33,222 nucleotides of DNA from Nitrospirota bacterium (GTDB lineage: Bacteria; Nitrospirota; Thermodesulfovibrionia; Thermodesulfovibrionales; UBA6898), in NCBI GenBank assembly GCA_021814475.1, contig JAKAIE010000035.1:1-33222 (forward strand), written 5' to 3'. The notes below the pieces were generated by a model. That model saw nothing but the letters and a program-made list of their open reading frames with translations. It did not search any database and was not told the origin of the DNA. Shown one piece after another: positions 1 through 8,726 of this stretch (its first letter is position 1; the number at the start of each line of letters is the position of its first letter). The translations under genes were made by a program, and so were the position numbers.

Positions 1-145
1 AAAATATTAGGTTTAGTTATGTTAGCACGGAGGGGCTCAATGCTTCTTGGCCAGCGATATAATTTTGCAGATCGCAAAAGGGTTAATTCCTCACAGCAAC
101 AGACAAATACAGGGGGACGGGATAGTGCGTGGGTTTCAGGAAGAA

Positions 146-412
146 TTAATCAGTATGGTGTCCCCGGAATTGCACAACTTCTCCTGCTTTGGTGTGGAGT
201 TTCCTTGCGTAATACCCAGCTCTGGTGTCCTGCCGCTCGTCTGTCCTCTCGTATCGTTTCGCTCTGCAGAGCCTGTCTGCCTCTTCATCCAGCAACGTAT
301 TGAGGGTCTCCTGAACCGTTCCTCTGACGATCTCTCCCAGATGATTTTTTACCTGTTCCTCGTCAATCTGAATAATTTTGCCTCTCTTTGCGTTAGAATG
401 TCCTTGGGTCAT
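146..412 (-). pseudogene. IS256-family (mutator-type) transposase, N-terminal fragment
   Basis: An 88-codon reading frame whose first about 77 residues look like the N-terminus of IS256/mutator-type transposases: a short basic start, then a helical segment ending in LLDEEADRLCRAKRYERT, then the Arg/Gly-rich stretch RAGYYARKLHTKAGEV. In intact members this is followed by the KVPKLR region and the DDE catalytic domain, for a total near 400 residues. Here the match stops after KAGEV and the frame ends nine residues later, so all catalytic residues are missing. The join falls at a GGTGTCCCCGGAATT stretch (about 161-175), which resembles termini of other small insertion elements, so a second element may have cut the first. 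The gene is dead; I am confident of the family and less so of the cause of truncation. Confidence 0.75.
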
Positions 413-463
413 GGTGTTCCTCCTCCGGTGTGTTGTTTTTGGCGAAATTACATTACCAGATTC

Positions 464-478
464 GAGTCACCATGACTC
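464..478. repeat. 15-bp dyad GAGTCA-CCA-TGACTC
   Basis: A perfect 6-3-6 inverted repeat between the transposase remnant and the response regulator start at 537. It could be part of the insertion-element end or an operator for the regulator gene; the sequence alone does not decide. Confidence 0.35.
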
Positions 479-536
479 AATTGTGCGAAAAATATTTTAC
501 GTTATCTTTCCCCTCTGCCCCGTGCTACAATTCTGC

Positions 537-1862
537 ATGCTGAAATGTCTCGTCGTCGAGGATGAGAAGGAGGTCGCTTCCCTCCTTTCCGAGCTTCTGG
601 AATCCGTTGGAGCACGGGCATATCATGCGGCCTCGGGAAAGGATGCAGTCGTTCTCGCCGAAAAATATCCTCTCGATCTGGTGCTGGTCGACCTGATGCT
701 TCCGGATATGGGAGGAGTGGAGCTGATCCACCGGCTGAGGTCCCAGTATCCCGGCATGGTCTTTATAGTCATCACCTCTGTCTACGATACTGAGACGATT
801 GTCGCCGCGGTGAAGGAGGGCGCCTCGGAGTACATCACGAAGCCTTTCGAGGTTTCATATTTGACAAAGCTTCTGGCGACCTACAGCGAGCTGATCCTTC
901 TGAGGAAGAAGGCGGAGGCAGCCGGCGCGCTGCCTGACAGCCCGCTCGACACCATGATCGGAGAGAGCCCGGTGATGCTCAACCTGAAGAAGACGATCCG
1001 GGAGATAGCACCGTACCAGTCGACTGTCCTGATCACCGGACCGACGGGGGTGGGGAAGGGCATGATCGCCGGACTGATCCATTCTCACAGCAATTGTGCG
1101 GGCGGTCCCTTTGTGGTGATGGACTGCACGACGATCCCCCCCGCGCTCCTCGAGAGCGAACTCTTCGGGTATGTCAGGGGGTCATTTACCGGGGCAGTGA
1201 CCGACCGTAAGGGACTTGTCGAGATGGCCGACAGCGGCACTCTCTTTGTCGATGAGGTGGGGGAGCTCCCGCTTTCCCTGCAGGCTAAGCTCCTGAGGTT
1301 CATCGACTCGGGATTTTACCGCAGGGTGGGCGGGGTAACGGAGCGGCATGTCGAGACTAGGATCATCGCTGCGACGAACAGGGACCTCGATGCGATGGTA
1401 AGACAGCATGAATTCAGGGAGGATCTCCTTTACAGGCTGAACGTCATCACCCTGCAGGTGCCGCCCCTGAGGCAGAGGGGCAATGATATCAGGGCGCTGG
1501 CGAATTATTACGTGTCGGAGTATTCCCGGCAGCTCGGCAAGCCGGTCAGCGGGTTTACAAAGGAGAGCGAACAGCTGATCATGGCGTATACGTGGCCCGG
1601 TAATGTCCGCGAACTCAAGAACATCATAGAGAGGGCGGTGATACTCAGCGAGGGGCAGTGGATCAACCTGAAACCGTTCTGCCTTGAGCCCCCCTCAGAG
1701 GCGCAGGGTTTTTCCATGCCTCAACACATTCTCTCCCTGAGTCAGCTGGAAAGGAAATATATCGGTCATGTGCTCGAACAGACCGGGGGCAACAAGACCC
1801 GGGCGGCCGAGCTCCTCGGCGTTACACGCAAAACCCTCCGGGAAAAATTAAAGGGTCAGTAG
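537..1862 (+). CDS. NtrC-family sigma-54-dependent response regulator
   Basis: A 441-residue cytoplasmic transcriptional activator. Order: receiver domain (about 1-120; acidic pair E8/D9, phosphoacceptor D52 in LVLVDLMLP, conserved K102), AAA+ sigma-54 activation domain (about 135-365; Walker A GPTGVGKG, sigma-54 contact loop written GSFTGA instead of the usual GAFTGA, Walker B LFVDEVGEL), and a Fis-type helix-turn-helix at the C-terminus (NKTRAAELLGVTRKTLREKL). I place the start at 537, where the receiver begins; the frame is open further upstream, but that part resembles nothing and overlaps the transposon remnant. No clear Shine-Dalgarno precedes it. Its phosphodonor may be the heme-motif kinase at 2246-4558. 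A sigma-54-type promoter lies 90 bp downstream, before the two-CW gene, so that gene is a natural target. Family is certain, the stimulus unknown. Confidence 0.9.
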   Translation: MLKCLVVEDEKEVASLLSELLESVGARAYHAASGKDAVVLAEKYPLDLVLVDLMLPDMGGVELIHRLRSQYPGMVFIVITSVYDTETIVAAVKEGASEYITKPFEVSYLTKLLATYSELILLRKKAEAAGALPDSPLDTMIGESPVMLNLKKTIREIAPYQSTVLITGPTGVGKGMIAGLIHSHSNCAGGPFVVMDCTTIPPALLESELFGYVRGSFTGAVTDRKGLVEMADSGTLFVDEVGELPLSLQAKLLRFIDSGFYRRVGGVTERHVETRIIAATNRDLDAMVRQHEFREDLLYRLNVITLQVPPLRQRGNDIRALANYYVSEYSRQLGKPVSGFTKESEQLIMAYTWPGNVRELKNIIERAVILSEGQWINLKPFCLEPPSEAQGFSMPQHILSLSQLERKYIGHVLEQTGGNKTRAAELLGVTRKTLREKLKGQ

Positions 1863-1863
1863 T

Positions 1864-1897
1864 GGGTAATAATTAGCCATGTGGATAAAAATTACCC
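1864..1897 (+). other. Inverted repeat GGGTAAT/ATTACCC after the regulator gene
   Basis: Seven-base arms separated by 20 bases, starting right after the regulator stop codon. There is no strong T run, so it is a poor intrinsic terminator. Its centre lies about 85 bp upstream of the -12 element of the sigma-54 promoter at 1951-1965, so an upstream activator site is also possible. Confidence 0.3.
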
Positions 1898-1950
1898 GCC
1901 TGTTTTGACCCCCATCCTTTGTAAGTCAATATAGAATAAGAATTTTTTTC

Positions 1951-1965
1951 TGGCATATCTCTTGT
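1951..1965 (+). promoter_or_regulatory. Sigma-54 (-24/-12) promoter candidate
   Basis: TGGCAT-N5-TTGT, close to the consensus TGGCAC-N5-TTGC with the invariant GG of -24 present and GT in place of GC at -12. It lies 50 bp upstream of the two-CW gene at 2016 and directly downstream of an NtrC-type regulator gene. Confidence 0.6.
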
Positions 1966-2015
1966 AAGTCTATATCTGCTTAAATCCAAAAGTCACCTTT
2001 CACGAGGAGGAATGC

Positions 2016-2210
2016 ATGAACTGTTGGGAATTCAAGAAATGCGGCAGGGACAAAAGCGGAGACTGCCCGGCGTTTGCAAGGAAATCGGGGAAGATCTGCT
2101 GGATTGTCGCCGGGACGATGTGCGGCGGCACGGTTCAGGGGAGCTTTGCCAAAAAGCATGATACCTGTGCGCAGTGCGATTTCTATCAGTACGCGACCGC
2201 AAAGAACTGA
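2016..2210 (+). CDS. Two-CW domain small protein
   Basis: A 64-residue soluble protein that opens MNCWEFKKCGR and continues with CPAF, ICWIVAGTMC and a final CAQCDFYQY. This spacing of cysteines and the two Cys-Trp pairs is the signature of the two-CW small proteins found in many anaerobes; their role is not established, although the Cys count suggests metal or redox chemistry. It has no signal peptide. A GAGGAGG Shine-Dalgarno sits about 5 bases before ATG. It is preceded by a sigma-54-type promoter and followed within 35 bp by the heme-motif kinase, with which it is probably co-transcribed. A paralogue with the same Cys layout is at 5161-5361. Confidence 0.85.
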   Translation: MNCWEFKKCGRDKSGDCPAFARKSGKICWIVAGTMCGGTVQGSFAKKHDTCAQCDFYQYATAKN

Positions 2211-2245
2211 CAAGAACTGATTCGGGGTGAGTATTCGGCGACTGT

Positions 2246-4558
2246 ATGTTCCGGCAGGGTAACCGGTCTCCCTGGCGGAAGGGCGAGGGGGCGAGAGGGT
2301 TAAAGGGGTTAAACCAGAAACTGCTCTCGCTGGCCATAGCCGTAAGCCTCAGCCTGACGCTCCTCATTATCTATTACGAATACCTTGAAGACAGGAGGAT
2401 CGTTGAGGAGATATACAGGGAGGACCTCACTGCGCATGTGCTCTTTGTCAACGAACTCATCGAAACGCGGATGGTCGAGAGGGACATCCCCCGTCTCAAT
2501 GAAGACCTGAGGATGATGATGCATCACGGCTGGCTCAAGGGCCTTACGATCTTTGACAGTCATGGATCTCCCCGATTCTCCTTCGGCAGCCGTTCGCCTC
2601 TTTCCTGTCTTTCCCTGAGTCCCGCCGTCTGCTCGGGATGCCATTCTGCCCGGTACTCCAATATCGCCTCGTTCTCCCACGAACTTCGCAACGGTCCACG
2701 GTGCAGGAGCTGCCACAACGGGGACCCGATTGGCGTGGTCTCCCTGATCGCAGAAAACAAGCCGATCCACGCTGTTCACATGAAGACAAAGGTCGGGATT
2801 TTTTCGACCTTCTTCGGCATAGTCCTTGTGTTTGCCACCATCGGCAGGACATACCTGAATACCCATGTGGTGAAACGGCTCAGAAGGATCAGTGATGCGG
2901 TCGGAATGGTTAAGGAAGGCAGGAGCGTACAGATCCTGGACGGGAAGGGGGACGAGATAGCGGAGATCGCCGAGGCGGTGAGCCGCATGTCGGAGGACCT
3001 GGTCCTCGCGCGGAAGACACTCCAGAACTCACGCCTGCATCTCGAAAATATCCTCAACAATATCCAGGACTATGTGGTCGTCATCGACCGGGAATACCGG
3101 ATCACGTATGCGAACCGCAAGGCCCTTGAGCATTTCGCCCGGGAAGAGCATGAAGTTGTCGGGAGTAAATGCCACGAACTCATACACCACGCCGACCGGC
3201 CCTGCGACGAGACCCGTGCCGGGGATGAACAGTTCTGCGGCCTGAGGGAGGCCTTTCTGGGGAGGTCCGTGCAGTTCGTGCACCGGCTCGAGACCGGGCA
3301 GGGAATCAGGTATATGTCGAAGCAGTACAGTCCGTTTTATGAGGAGGGATCGATTCCGTATGTTATCGAACTCGTCCGCGACGTTACCGCCCTGAAGGAG
3401 ATGGAAGCGGAAAAGGAGAAACTCCACGGGCAGCTGCTCCACTCCCAGAAGGTCGAGGCGATCGGGACATTCGTCGGGGGCATTGCGCACGACTTCAATA
3501 ACATCCTGACCGCCGTGCTCGGCCATGCGGACCTTGCGCTGCTGAAGAATATCGGGAACGAGGGCCTCGGGAAAAATCTCGATTCGATACGGTGCGCGGG
3601 CGAGCGCGGCAGGGAGTTGACACATCAACTGCTTCTCTTCGGAAGAAAAGCGCCGACGGACAGAAGGGTCTGGGACCTGAACGTTATCGTCGGGGATTCC
3701 ATGCGGTTTATCGAAAGACTCCTGAGTGAAGACATCGCGGTAGCCTGTCTGCAGTCAGCCGGTCCTCTGTATGTCAGGGCCGACAGGGGCCAGTTGACAC
3801 AGGTGCTCCTGAACCTCTGCGTCAATGCGCGGGATGCCATGACCGACGGCGGAAGCCTGATCATCAGGACGGGAAGGGCCGCCAGGTCCGGCATTGGCGA
3901 GGGGGGCTGTGTCACGCTAGAAGTCTCGGACACCGGCAGGGGTATCCCTCCCGATATCATCGCGAACATCTTCGAGCCGTTCTTCACAACGAAACCCGAA
4001 GGCAGGGGGACGGGATTGGGGCTGAGCGTGGTGCAGTCGGTTGTCGAGATTCACCAGGGCGAGGTGCAGGTGCGCTCGACGTCCGAAGACGGCACGCGCT
4101 TCACGGTGTTCCTGCCGGAGGTGTCCGGGCACCTCGCCCATCAGCCGTCTGAGCCGGCGGAAGGGGAACTGCCGGGAGGAAAAGAGCATATACTTCTGGT
4201 AGACGACGATGAGACTGTTCTCAATACTGGCAGGGCTATTCTCCTGGAACTGGGGTACCGGGTCACGGCAGCGCATTCCGGCGGCGAGGCCCTCGCGAAA
4301 TTCAGTGCCTGCCGGGGGAATTTCGATCTCGTGCTTTCGGACCTTGTCATGCCTGACATGAAGGGATCGGATATGTACTTCCGGATGTCGTCGCATAAAC
4401 CGGGTCTGAAGTTCATGCTGATCACCGGCTATGGCAGGCATATCGCCGCAAAGGCCCAGAATGCTGGGATCAGCGGCATCATCGAAAAACCTTTGCGGGT
4501 CTCCGACCTGGCACACCGGGTCCGCAGGGTCCTCGACGGGGGGACGCTGCCGGCCTGA
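2246..4558 (+). CDS. Hybrid histidine kinase with periplasmic di-heme (2x CxxCH) sensor
   Basis: 770 residues. Membrane segment about 26-44; periplasmic region about 45-180 with two c-type heme motifs, CSGCH (129-133) and CRSCH (153-157); second membrane segment about 183-204; HAMP-like linker (about 203-255); PAS domain (about 262-385); HisKA with the phosphoacceptor in GGIAHDFNN (H415); HATPase with the N, G1 (DTGRGIP) and G2 (GRGTGLGL) boxes; and a C-terminal receiver with the VDDDE acidic patch and SDLVMPD phosphoacceptor. The two CxxCH motifs in the sensor region imply covalent heme and therefore redox or gas sensing, but no ligand can be read from sequence. It follows the two-CW gene by 35 bp and precedes a DUF2318 lipoprotein; the regulator at 537 is the obvious partner. 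The exact start is uncertain because no good Shine-Dalgarno is visible. Confidence 0.9.
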   Translation: MFRQGNRSPWRKGEGARGLKGLNQKLLSLAIAVSLSLTLLIIYYEYLEDRRIVEEIYREDLTAHVLFVNELIETRMVERDIPRLNEDLRMMMHHGWLKGLTIFDSHGSPRFSFGSRSPLSCLSLSPAVCSGCHSARYSNIASFSHELRNGPRCRSCHNGDPIGVVSLIAENKPIHAVHMKTKVGIFSTFFGIVLVFATIGRTYLNTHVVKRLRRISDAVGMVKEGRSVQILDGKGDEIAEIAEAVSRMSEDLVLARKTLQNSRLHLENILNNIQDYVVVIDREYRITYANRKALEHFAREEHEVVGSKCHELIHHADRPCDETRAGDEQFCGLREAFLGRSVQFVHRLETGQGIRYMSKQYSPFYEEGSIPYVIELVRDVTALKEMEAEKEKLHGQLLHSQKVEAIGTFVGGIAHDFNNILTAVLGHADLALLKNIGNEGLGKNLDSIRCAGERGRELTHQLLLFGRKAPTDRRVWDLNVIVGDSMRFIERLLSEDIAVACLQSAGPLYVRADRGQLTQVLLNLCVNARDAMTDGGSLIIRTGRAARSGIGEGGCVTLEVSDTGRGIPPDIIANIFEPFFTTKPEGRGTGLGLSVVQSVVEIHQGEVQVRSTSEDGTRFTVFLPEVSGHLAHQPSEPAEGELPGGKEHILLVDDDETVLNTGRAILLELGYRVTAAHSGGEALAKFSACRGNFDLVLSDLVMPDMKGSDMYFRMSSHKPGLKFMLITGYGRHIAAKAQNAGISGIIEKPLRVSDLAHRVRRVLDGGTLPA

Positions 4559-4602
4559 CAGGTCCCGTTGCCAAACGGGGTTTCAAATGGTTAGAATTTT
4601 CT

Positions 4603-5025
4603 ATGAGATCACTTGTGGCTGTCTTCTCCCTCCTGCTGTTTTTCTCCTGTGACCGGAGACCCGTGTATCCGCCCGTCACATTTGACGGCCAGAGCGCGGT
4701 TGTCGCTGTCGGTTCACTCAAAGAGGCGGTCCCTGTATTTTTTTCCTTTGGGCTACACGGTAAGCGGATAGATTTTTTTGTCGTGCGTTCCGGTTCGGAT
4801 ATCTCCTCGTACTTCGACGCCTGCAGGGAATGTTATGTGCAGAAACGCGGCTACCGGTATGAAAAAGGCGCGATGGTCTGCAGGGCCTGCAATGTCCGTT
4901 TCCCGTGCGACAGGCTTGATACCGGGATTGGCGGCTGTTACCCGATAAAGCTTCCGGGGACAAGAGCCGGAGACAGATATGTAATCAGCAGGGAGGACCT
5001 GGCTGCGGGGGAAAAATATTTCTGA
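4603..5025 (+). CDS. DUF2318-type lipoprotein
   Basis: 140 residues. The N-terminus is a lipoprotein signal peptide (hydrophobic stretch, then FFSC-D), so the mature protein probably starts at the lipidated Cys near residue 16. The core carries the DUF2318 pattern: CRECY, then KRGYRYEKGAMVCRACNVRFP, then IGGCYPIKLP. The two CxxC pairs and the later Cys suggest metal or Fe-S binding; DUF2318 proteins are often found with iron-transport or high-valence-metal systems, but the exact role is unknown. It lies 44 bp after the kinase and may belong to its operon. The Asp at +2 would in enterobacteria favour inner-membrane retention; this may not hold here. Confidence 0.75.
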   Translation: MRSLVAVFSLLLFFSCDRRPVYPPVTFDGQSAVVAVGSLKEAVPVFFSFGLHGKRIDFFVVRSGSDISSYFDACRECYVQKRGYRYEKGAMVCRACNVRFPCDRLDTGIGGCYPIKLPGTRAGDRYVISREDLAAGEKYF

Positions 5026-5089
5026 GCCCTGTCGCGGGGGCGGTCCGGTCCGAAGTTCTTAAAATCATCCCTCCGGAGGGGACTGCCTG

Positions 5090-5118
5090 TTGACAAAGAA
5101 CGGAGAATAGACTATCTT
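5090..5118 (+). promoter_or_regulatory. Sigma-70-type promoter for the second two-CW gene
   Basis: TTGACA (5090-5095), a 17-base spacer, then TATCTT (5113-5118), 42 bp before the ATG at 5161. The first two-CW copy instead has a sigma-54-type promoter, so the paralogues appear differently regulated. Confidence 0.6.
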
Positions 5119-5160
5119 TGTCGGTGGGAGAAATATACTTCTGATGAACCGGGAGGGATC

Positions 5161-5361
5161 ATGAACTGTTGGGATTATAAACAGTGCGGACACGACAGGA
5201 CGGGCGGGTGCCCCGCGTACCCCAAGCACGGGGAAACCTGTTTCTACGTTGCCGGTACGTTATGCGAAAACAAAATCCAGGGAGATTACGCAAAGAAGAT
5301 CCAGAACTGCAGAAAAGAGTGCGACTACTACGCACACCTGATGTCCAAGTCGGAAATCTGA
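5161..5361 (+). CDS. Two-CW domain small protein (second copy)
   Basis: 66 residues, MNCWDYKQCGH followed by CPAY, TCFYVAGTLC and CRKECDYYAH. It matches the copy at 2016-2210 over its whole length, with the second CW replaced by CF and the final C-x2-C spacing changed to C-x3-C. It is a soluble small Cys-rich protein of unknown function. GGGAGGG sits close before the ATG. It has its own promoter and looks monocistronic. Confidence 0.85.
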   Translation: MNCWDYKQCGHDRTGGCPAYPKHGETCFYVAGTLCENKIQGDYAKKIQNCRKECDYYAHLMSKSEI

Positions 5362-5437
5362 TGCGCGTCGTTATTCTGTGACAGCGACCAGCTTCATTGC
5401 CATCCCTTTTGCAGGGGGTATTTAGTTTCGCCGCGCC

Positions 5438-5620
5438 CTATTTAGGGATATAGGCGTTTAACCCGATCGTAAGAGGTTTCCCATCGACCGTCAGTGCGGT
5501 CCTCATATTGCCCCTGGTGCTGGCAACCACAAGAGTCTTTCCTGATGAGCTCGGCACAGGCTCCTCCAGATCACAGGTGATGATGAGCTTGTTCCCTTCT
5601 ATCTTTGCCTCGATCGACAT
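5438..5620 (-). CDS. Small conserved hypothetical protein
   Basis: A 60-residue acidic protein beginning MSIEAKIEGNKLIITCDLEE and ending GLNAYIPK. The frame stays open upstream to 5695, but AGGAGG sits 9 bases before the ATG at 5620, which fixes that start. Alternating hydrophobic residues suggest a small beta fold. There is no signal peptide. I do not recognise a named family, although the pattern GKTLVVASTRGN looks like a conserved motif of short hypothetical proteins. It is convergent with the two-CW gene and divergent from the flavoprotein at 5788. Confidence 0.7.
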   Translation of the reverse strand: MSIEAKIEGNKLIITCDLEEPVPSSSGKTLVVASTRGNMRTALTVDGKPLTIGLNAYIPK

Positions 5621-5787
5621 GATGTATGACCTCCTGAAATATAGTGTTCTTAGAGTATACACAAATCTGTCAGGATATGCCTGAGGGAGGGGCATTAAAA
5701 TCCGCGGGTCATTCGCACAAGGGTATGGAGCTGCGGACTCCGCCCGTCAAAAAAGATTTCTACCAGGGCCTGCGGTAGCGTGATACA

Positions 5788-7668
5788 ATGGGTGTATTCA
5801 TGAATGCCAGGATGACACGGCGGGATTTTCTCAATGGTGCCCTCCTCGGGGCGGGAGCGCTCCTGCTTGAGCTGCCCGCTCCTCTGAAACTGTTTGCCCA
5901 GGCGCCGCCGGCATACGGCTTTGGCGGTACCGGCGATTATGCGTCTTCGAACGGGAACACCCCTGCAGTGCTCGATGCCTTCAGGGCTGTCGAAGGTGGG
6001 GACTACAATTCTCTTCCCGCGGGCATCGTCGATACCAATGAAATTTTTGATCTTGTCGTCATCGGTGGCGGACTCAGCGGGTTGGGGGCTGCCTATGAGT
6101 TTAATAAGTCTGCTCCAGGACGGGCAAAATGTCTTATCCTCGAAAACCATCCTATCTTCGGCGGTGAGGCAAAGAGAAACGAATTCGTGGTGCAGGGAGA
6201 ACGGCTGATAGGACCCCAGGGGTCGAACGCCTTTGGCGTCATAGACCGTCCCGGTATACCGGGTTATGATATTTACACGGAACTGGGGATACCGACGGAG
6301 TTCGAATATGGTGAGCTGCCCTCCTCATTGCAGCCCCTGGACTTCGATGCCACAAACTTCGGCTACCGGCTTTGGTTCGATTCCAAAAGCATAGGCCACT
6401 ATTACGGCGGTCAAGGCCCGGGCTCGCATGGCAGGTGGGTGGCAGGTTTCTGGGAAGACAGGCTGGAAGGAACGCCGTATACGGAAAAGGTCCGAAAGGA
6501 CTTTTTCCGCTGGCGGAACATGACAGACCGCCAGTATGAGGGAGATGGCTACGGCCGCTGGCTCGATTCCATGACCTATCGGCACTACCTGGAGGGGATT
6601 CTGAAGCTGGATCCGGAAATAACACGGTACGCGGATCCCGTACTTGCGAGTGTTGTTGGTCTTGGCTGTGATGCCATTAGTGCCTATGCGGCGCTTCAGG
6701 TCTCGATGCCCGGGTTTCCCGAATTTCAGGGCCATCGCTCCCTGAGAAACAGCCACTGGCATTCATTCCCGGGCGGCAATGACGGCTTCTCCCGCTATTT
6801 CATGAAGGCCCTCATCCCCGAGGCCATTGAAGGCGGCAGGAGCTTCGCAGATATTCACAACGGTCGCGTGCGTTTTTCCGCGCTCGATCGTGACAATAAC
6901 AGGGTGCGTTTGAGGGCCGGTTCCTCCGTTGTCCGCGTCGGGCTGCAGGACGGACCTTTGCAGAGGAAAGGGATAGAGGTCATCTATCTCCGCGGGGGAA
7001 GGCTTTACCGCCTCACTGCCCGGGGTGTCGTGCTGGCATGCGGCAGCCGCCTGTCGCGAAAGATTGTATCAGGGCTGCCTCCCGGCCACGCTGAAGCGTA
7101 CAGCCATTTTCACGTTTCTCCCATGCTGGTGGCGAACGTGGCCCTTACCAACTGGCGTTTTCTTTACCGGATGGGCTTTACAGCCTGCAAGTGGCACGGC
7201 GGTTTCGGCTTCGGCTGTAACATCCGCAAACCGATGTATGTGGGGAGCTACAGGCCGCCGCTGCATCCGGACAAGCCCACCCTGCTCACCTTTTACGTTT
7301 CCTTCCATCATCCGGGCCTGCCTGCCGAGGACCAGGGAGAAATAGGGAGGAAGAAACTCCTGGGGACGGGCTACGCCGAATTCGAGTCCCTGATAGTCGG
7401 ACAGATGAAGCAGCTCTTCGCGGAGGCGGGATTTGATGCAGGGAAAGATATTGCCGGTATTATCCTGAACCGCTGGACATACGGATATGTGAACCCTCAG
7501 CCGGGCTTTTACTTCGGCAGAGACGGTAAGCCCGCGCCCCGCGATATTATCCGCAAGCCCTTCGGACGCATCTCCTTTGCCCATGCCGAGCTCAACGGGC
7601 ATCAGCACTGGGTTGCCGCAGTGGATGAGGGAAGGAGAGCGGCGGGGCAGGCCTTGTTTCCGGAGTGA
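5788..7668 (+). CDS. Tat-exported FAD-dependent oxidoreductase, spermidine dehydrogenase-like
   Basis: 626 residues. A twin-arginine signal (TRRDFLNG, then a hydrophobic segment to about residue 38) is followed by an FAD-binding Rossmann motif DLVVIGGGLSGLGAA and the downstream ENHPIFGGEAKRNEF, the arrangement seen in bacterial spermidine dehydrogenases (SpdH), which oxidise spermidine to 1,3-diaminopropane and 4-aminobutyraldehyde. Length also fits SpdH (about 620). A C-terminal GRISFAHAELNG segment fits the second half of the FAD site. The next two genes have spermidine-synthase ancestry, which supports a link to polyamines, but substrate choice cannot be proved here. The start could be the ATG at 5788 or 5800; both keep the Tat motif. 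Confidence 0.75.
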   Translation: MGVFMNARMTRRDFLNGALLGAGALLLELPAPLKLFAQAPPAYGFGGTGDYASSNGNTPAVLDAFRAVEGGDYNSLPAGIVDTNEIFDLVVIGGGLSGLGAAYEFNKSAPGRAKCLILENHPIFGGEAKRNEFVVQGERLIGPQGSNAFGVIDRPGIPGYDIYTELGIPTEFEYGELPSSLQPLDFDATNFGYRLWFDSKSIGHYYGGQGPGSHGRWVAGFWEDRLEGTPYTEKVRKDFFRWRNMTDRQYEGDGYGRWLDSMTYRHYLEGILKLDPEITRYADPVLASVVGLGCDAISAYAALQVSMPGFPEFQGHRSLRNSHWHSFPGGNDGFSRYFMKALIPEAIEGGRSFADIHNGRVRFSALDRDNNRVRLRAGSSVVRVGLQDGPLQRKGIEVIYLRGGRLYRLTARGVVLACGSRLSRKIVSGLPPGHAEAYSHFHVSPMLVANVALTNWRFLYRMGFTACKWHGGFGFGCNIRKPMYVGSYRPPLHPDKPTLLTFYVSFHHPGLPAEDQGEIGRKKLLGTGYAEFESLIVGQMKQLFAEAGFDAGKDIAGIILNRWTYGYVNPQPGFYFGRDGKPAPRDIIRKPFGRISFAHAELNGHQHWVAAVDEGRRAAGQALFPE

Positions 7669-7795
7669 AAAAGATCTTTCATAACGGCAACGGATTCCTG
7701 TAAACTACCCCATAGGGTTAATGCCGCTCACGGACCGGGATTGCCCTCATACCTTTGCTGTATTCCGGCCGGCAGAAATGAATCCGGGAGGTGCC

Positions 7796-8716
7796 ATGGC
7801 TAAGACACGATATCTGCTTTTTTTTATTGTTATTCTGTTCCCCCTGCGGGGGTTCGCACTCGAACCGTCGGAAAAACTGCTCTTCGAGAAGAATTCCCTC
7901 TACCAGTACATTTCTGTGATAGAAGACACTGTCAGGAAAGAGCGTTATGTGCGGAACCAGAAGAAGGAATATGCGCAGGGGGGCATCTACGTGAATGCGC
8001 CGGATAAGCTCCTGTATGAGTTTACCCAGATGGTATTTGTCTCCCTGGCCTTTCTGGAGAGGGAGCCGCAGGATGCGCTTTTCGTCGGGCTCGGCGCCGG
8101 CGCCATGCCTAAATACTTCAGCCGTTACTACCCGAATGCCAATATCGATGTCGCAGAGATCGACCCGGACATGGAGGCTGTAGCGCAAAAGTATTTCTCC
8201 TTCAAAGAAAATGAGAGGATGAAGGTCCATGTGGATGACGGGAGACTATTCGTCAAAAGGGCGAGGAAAAAGTACGACTGGATAGTCCTGGATGCCTACC
8301 AGAATGACTACATCCCCTTTCACCTTACGACTCTGGAGTTCCTGAAGGAGGTGAAAAGCAGATTGAAAGACGACGGGGTGGTGGTTTCGAATATCACCGC
8401 GCCATTCAGGAACAAGTTTTTCGATTCGATGGTCATGACGTACAGAAAGGCATTCCCGGCTGTATATATTTTCAAGGGAAGGAAATCGGCCAACTTTATC
8501 TTTGTCGCGACGACCGGAAGCAGGCCGGCAGGCAGGGCCGCTGTCGAGGCGCGGGCCGCAAAACTGATGGCCGCAAAGAAGTTTGATATTGACCTGGAGG
8601 CGTTTGCGGCGAGATATGAACTTTCGGACGCATACGCGTGGGAGGGAGCCCGGGTCCTCACGGACGACTTTGCCCCGGTGAACCTCTATCAGCATCAAAA
8701 ATCAGGGGCGCGTTGA
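7796..8716 (+). CDS. Exported spermidine synthase-fold protein
   Basis: 306 residues from the ATG at 7796, chosen because GGGAGG lies just upstream; the frame is open to 7721 without a better site. Residues 1-22 form a signal peptide or anchor ending FPLRGFA. The rest is a SAM-dependent Rossmann fold of the spermidine synthase type: glycine loop FVGLGAGAMPKYFSRYYP, acidic EIDPDMEAVA, DDGRLFVKR and DAYQNDYIPFHLTTLEFL. True aminopropyltransferases have D-x-x-D-P at the last site; here it reads DAYQND, as in the membrane-fused MFS/spermidine synthase proteins, whose activity is mostly unproven. The partner membrane half is encoded separately 10 bp downstream. I am sure of the fold and unsure of the reaction. 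Confidence 0.75.
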   Translation: MAKTRYLLFFIVILFPLRGFALEPSEKLLFEKNSLYQYISVIEDTVRKERYVRNQKKEYAQGGIYVNAPDKLLYEFTQMVFVSLAFLEREPQDALFVGLGAGAMPKYFSRYYPNANIDVAEIDPDMEAVAQKYFSFKENERMKVHVDDGRLFVKRARKKYDWIVLDAYQNDYIPFHLTTLEFLKEVKSRLKDDGVVVSNITAPFRNKFFDSMVMTYRKAFPAVYIFKGRKSANFIFVATTGSRPAGRAAVEARAAKLMAAKKFDIDLEAFAARYELSDAYAWEGARVLTDDFAPVNLYQHQKSGAR

Positions 8717-8726
8717 GGAGGGTTTT

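Noticed and set aside
2309..2866. Minus-strand open frames under the heme-motif kinase
   Set aside because: The plus frame holds membrane segments, heme motifs and kinase boxes; the opposite frames are antisense shadows.
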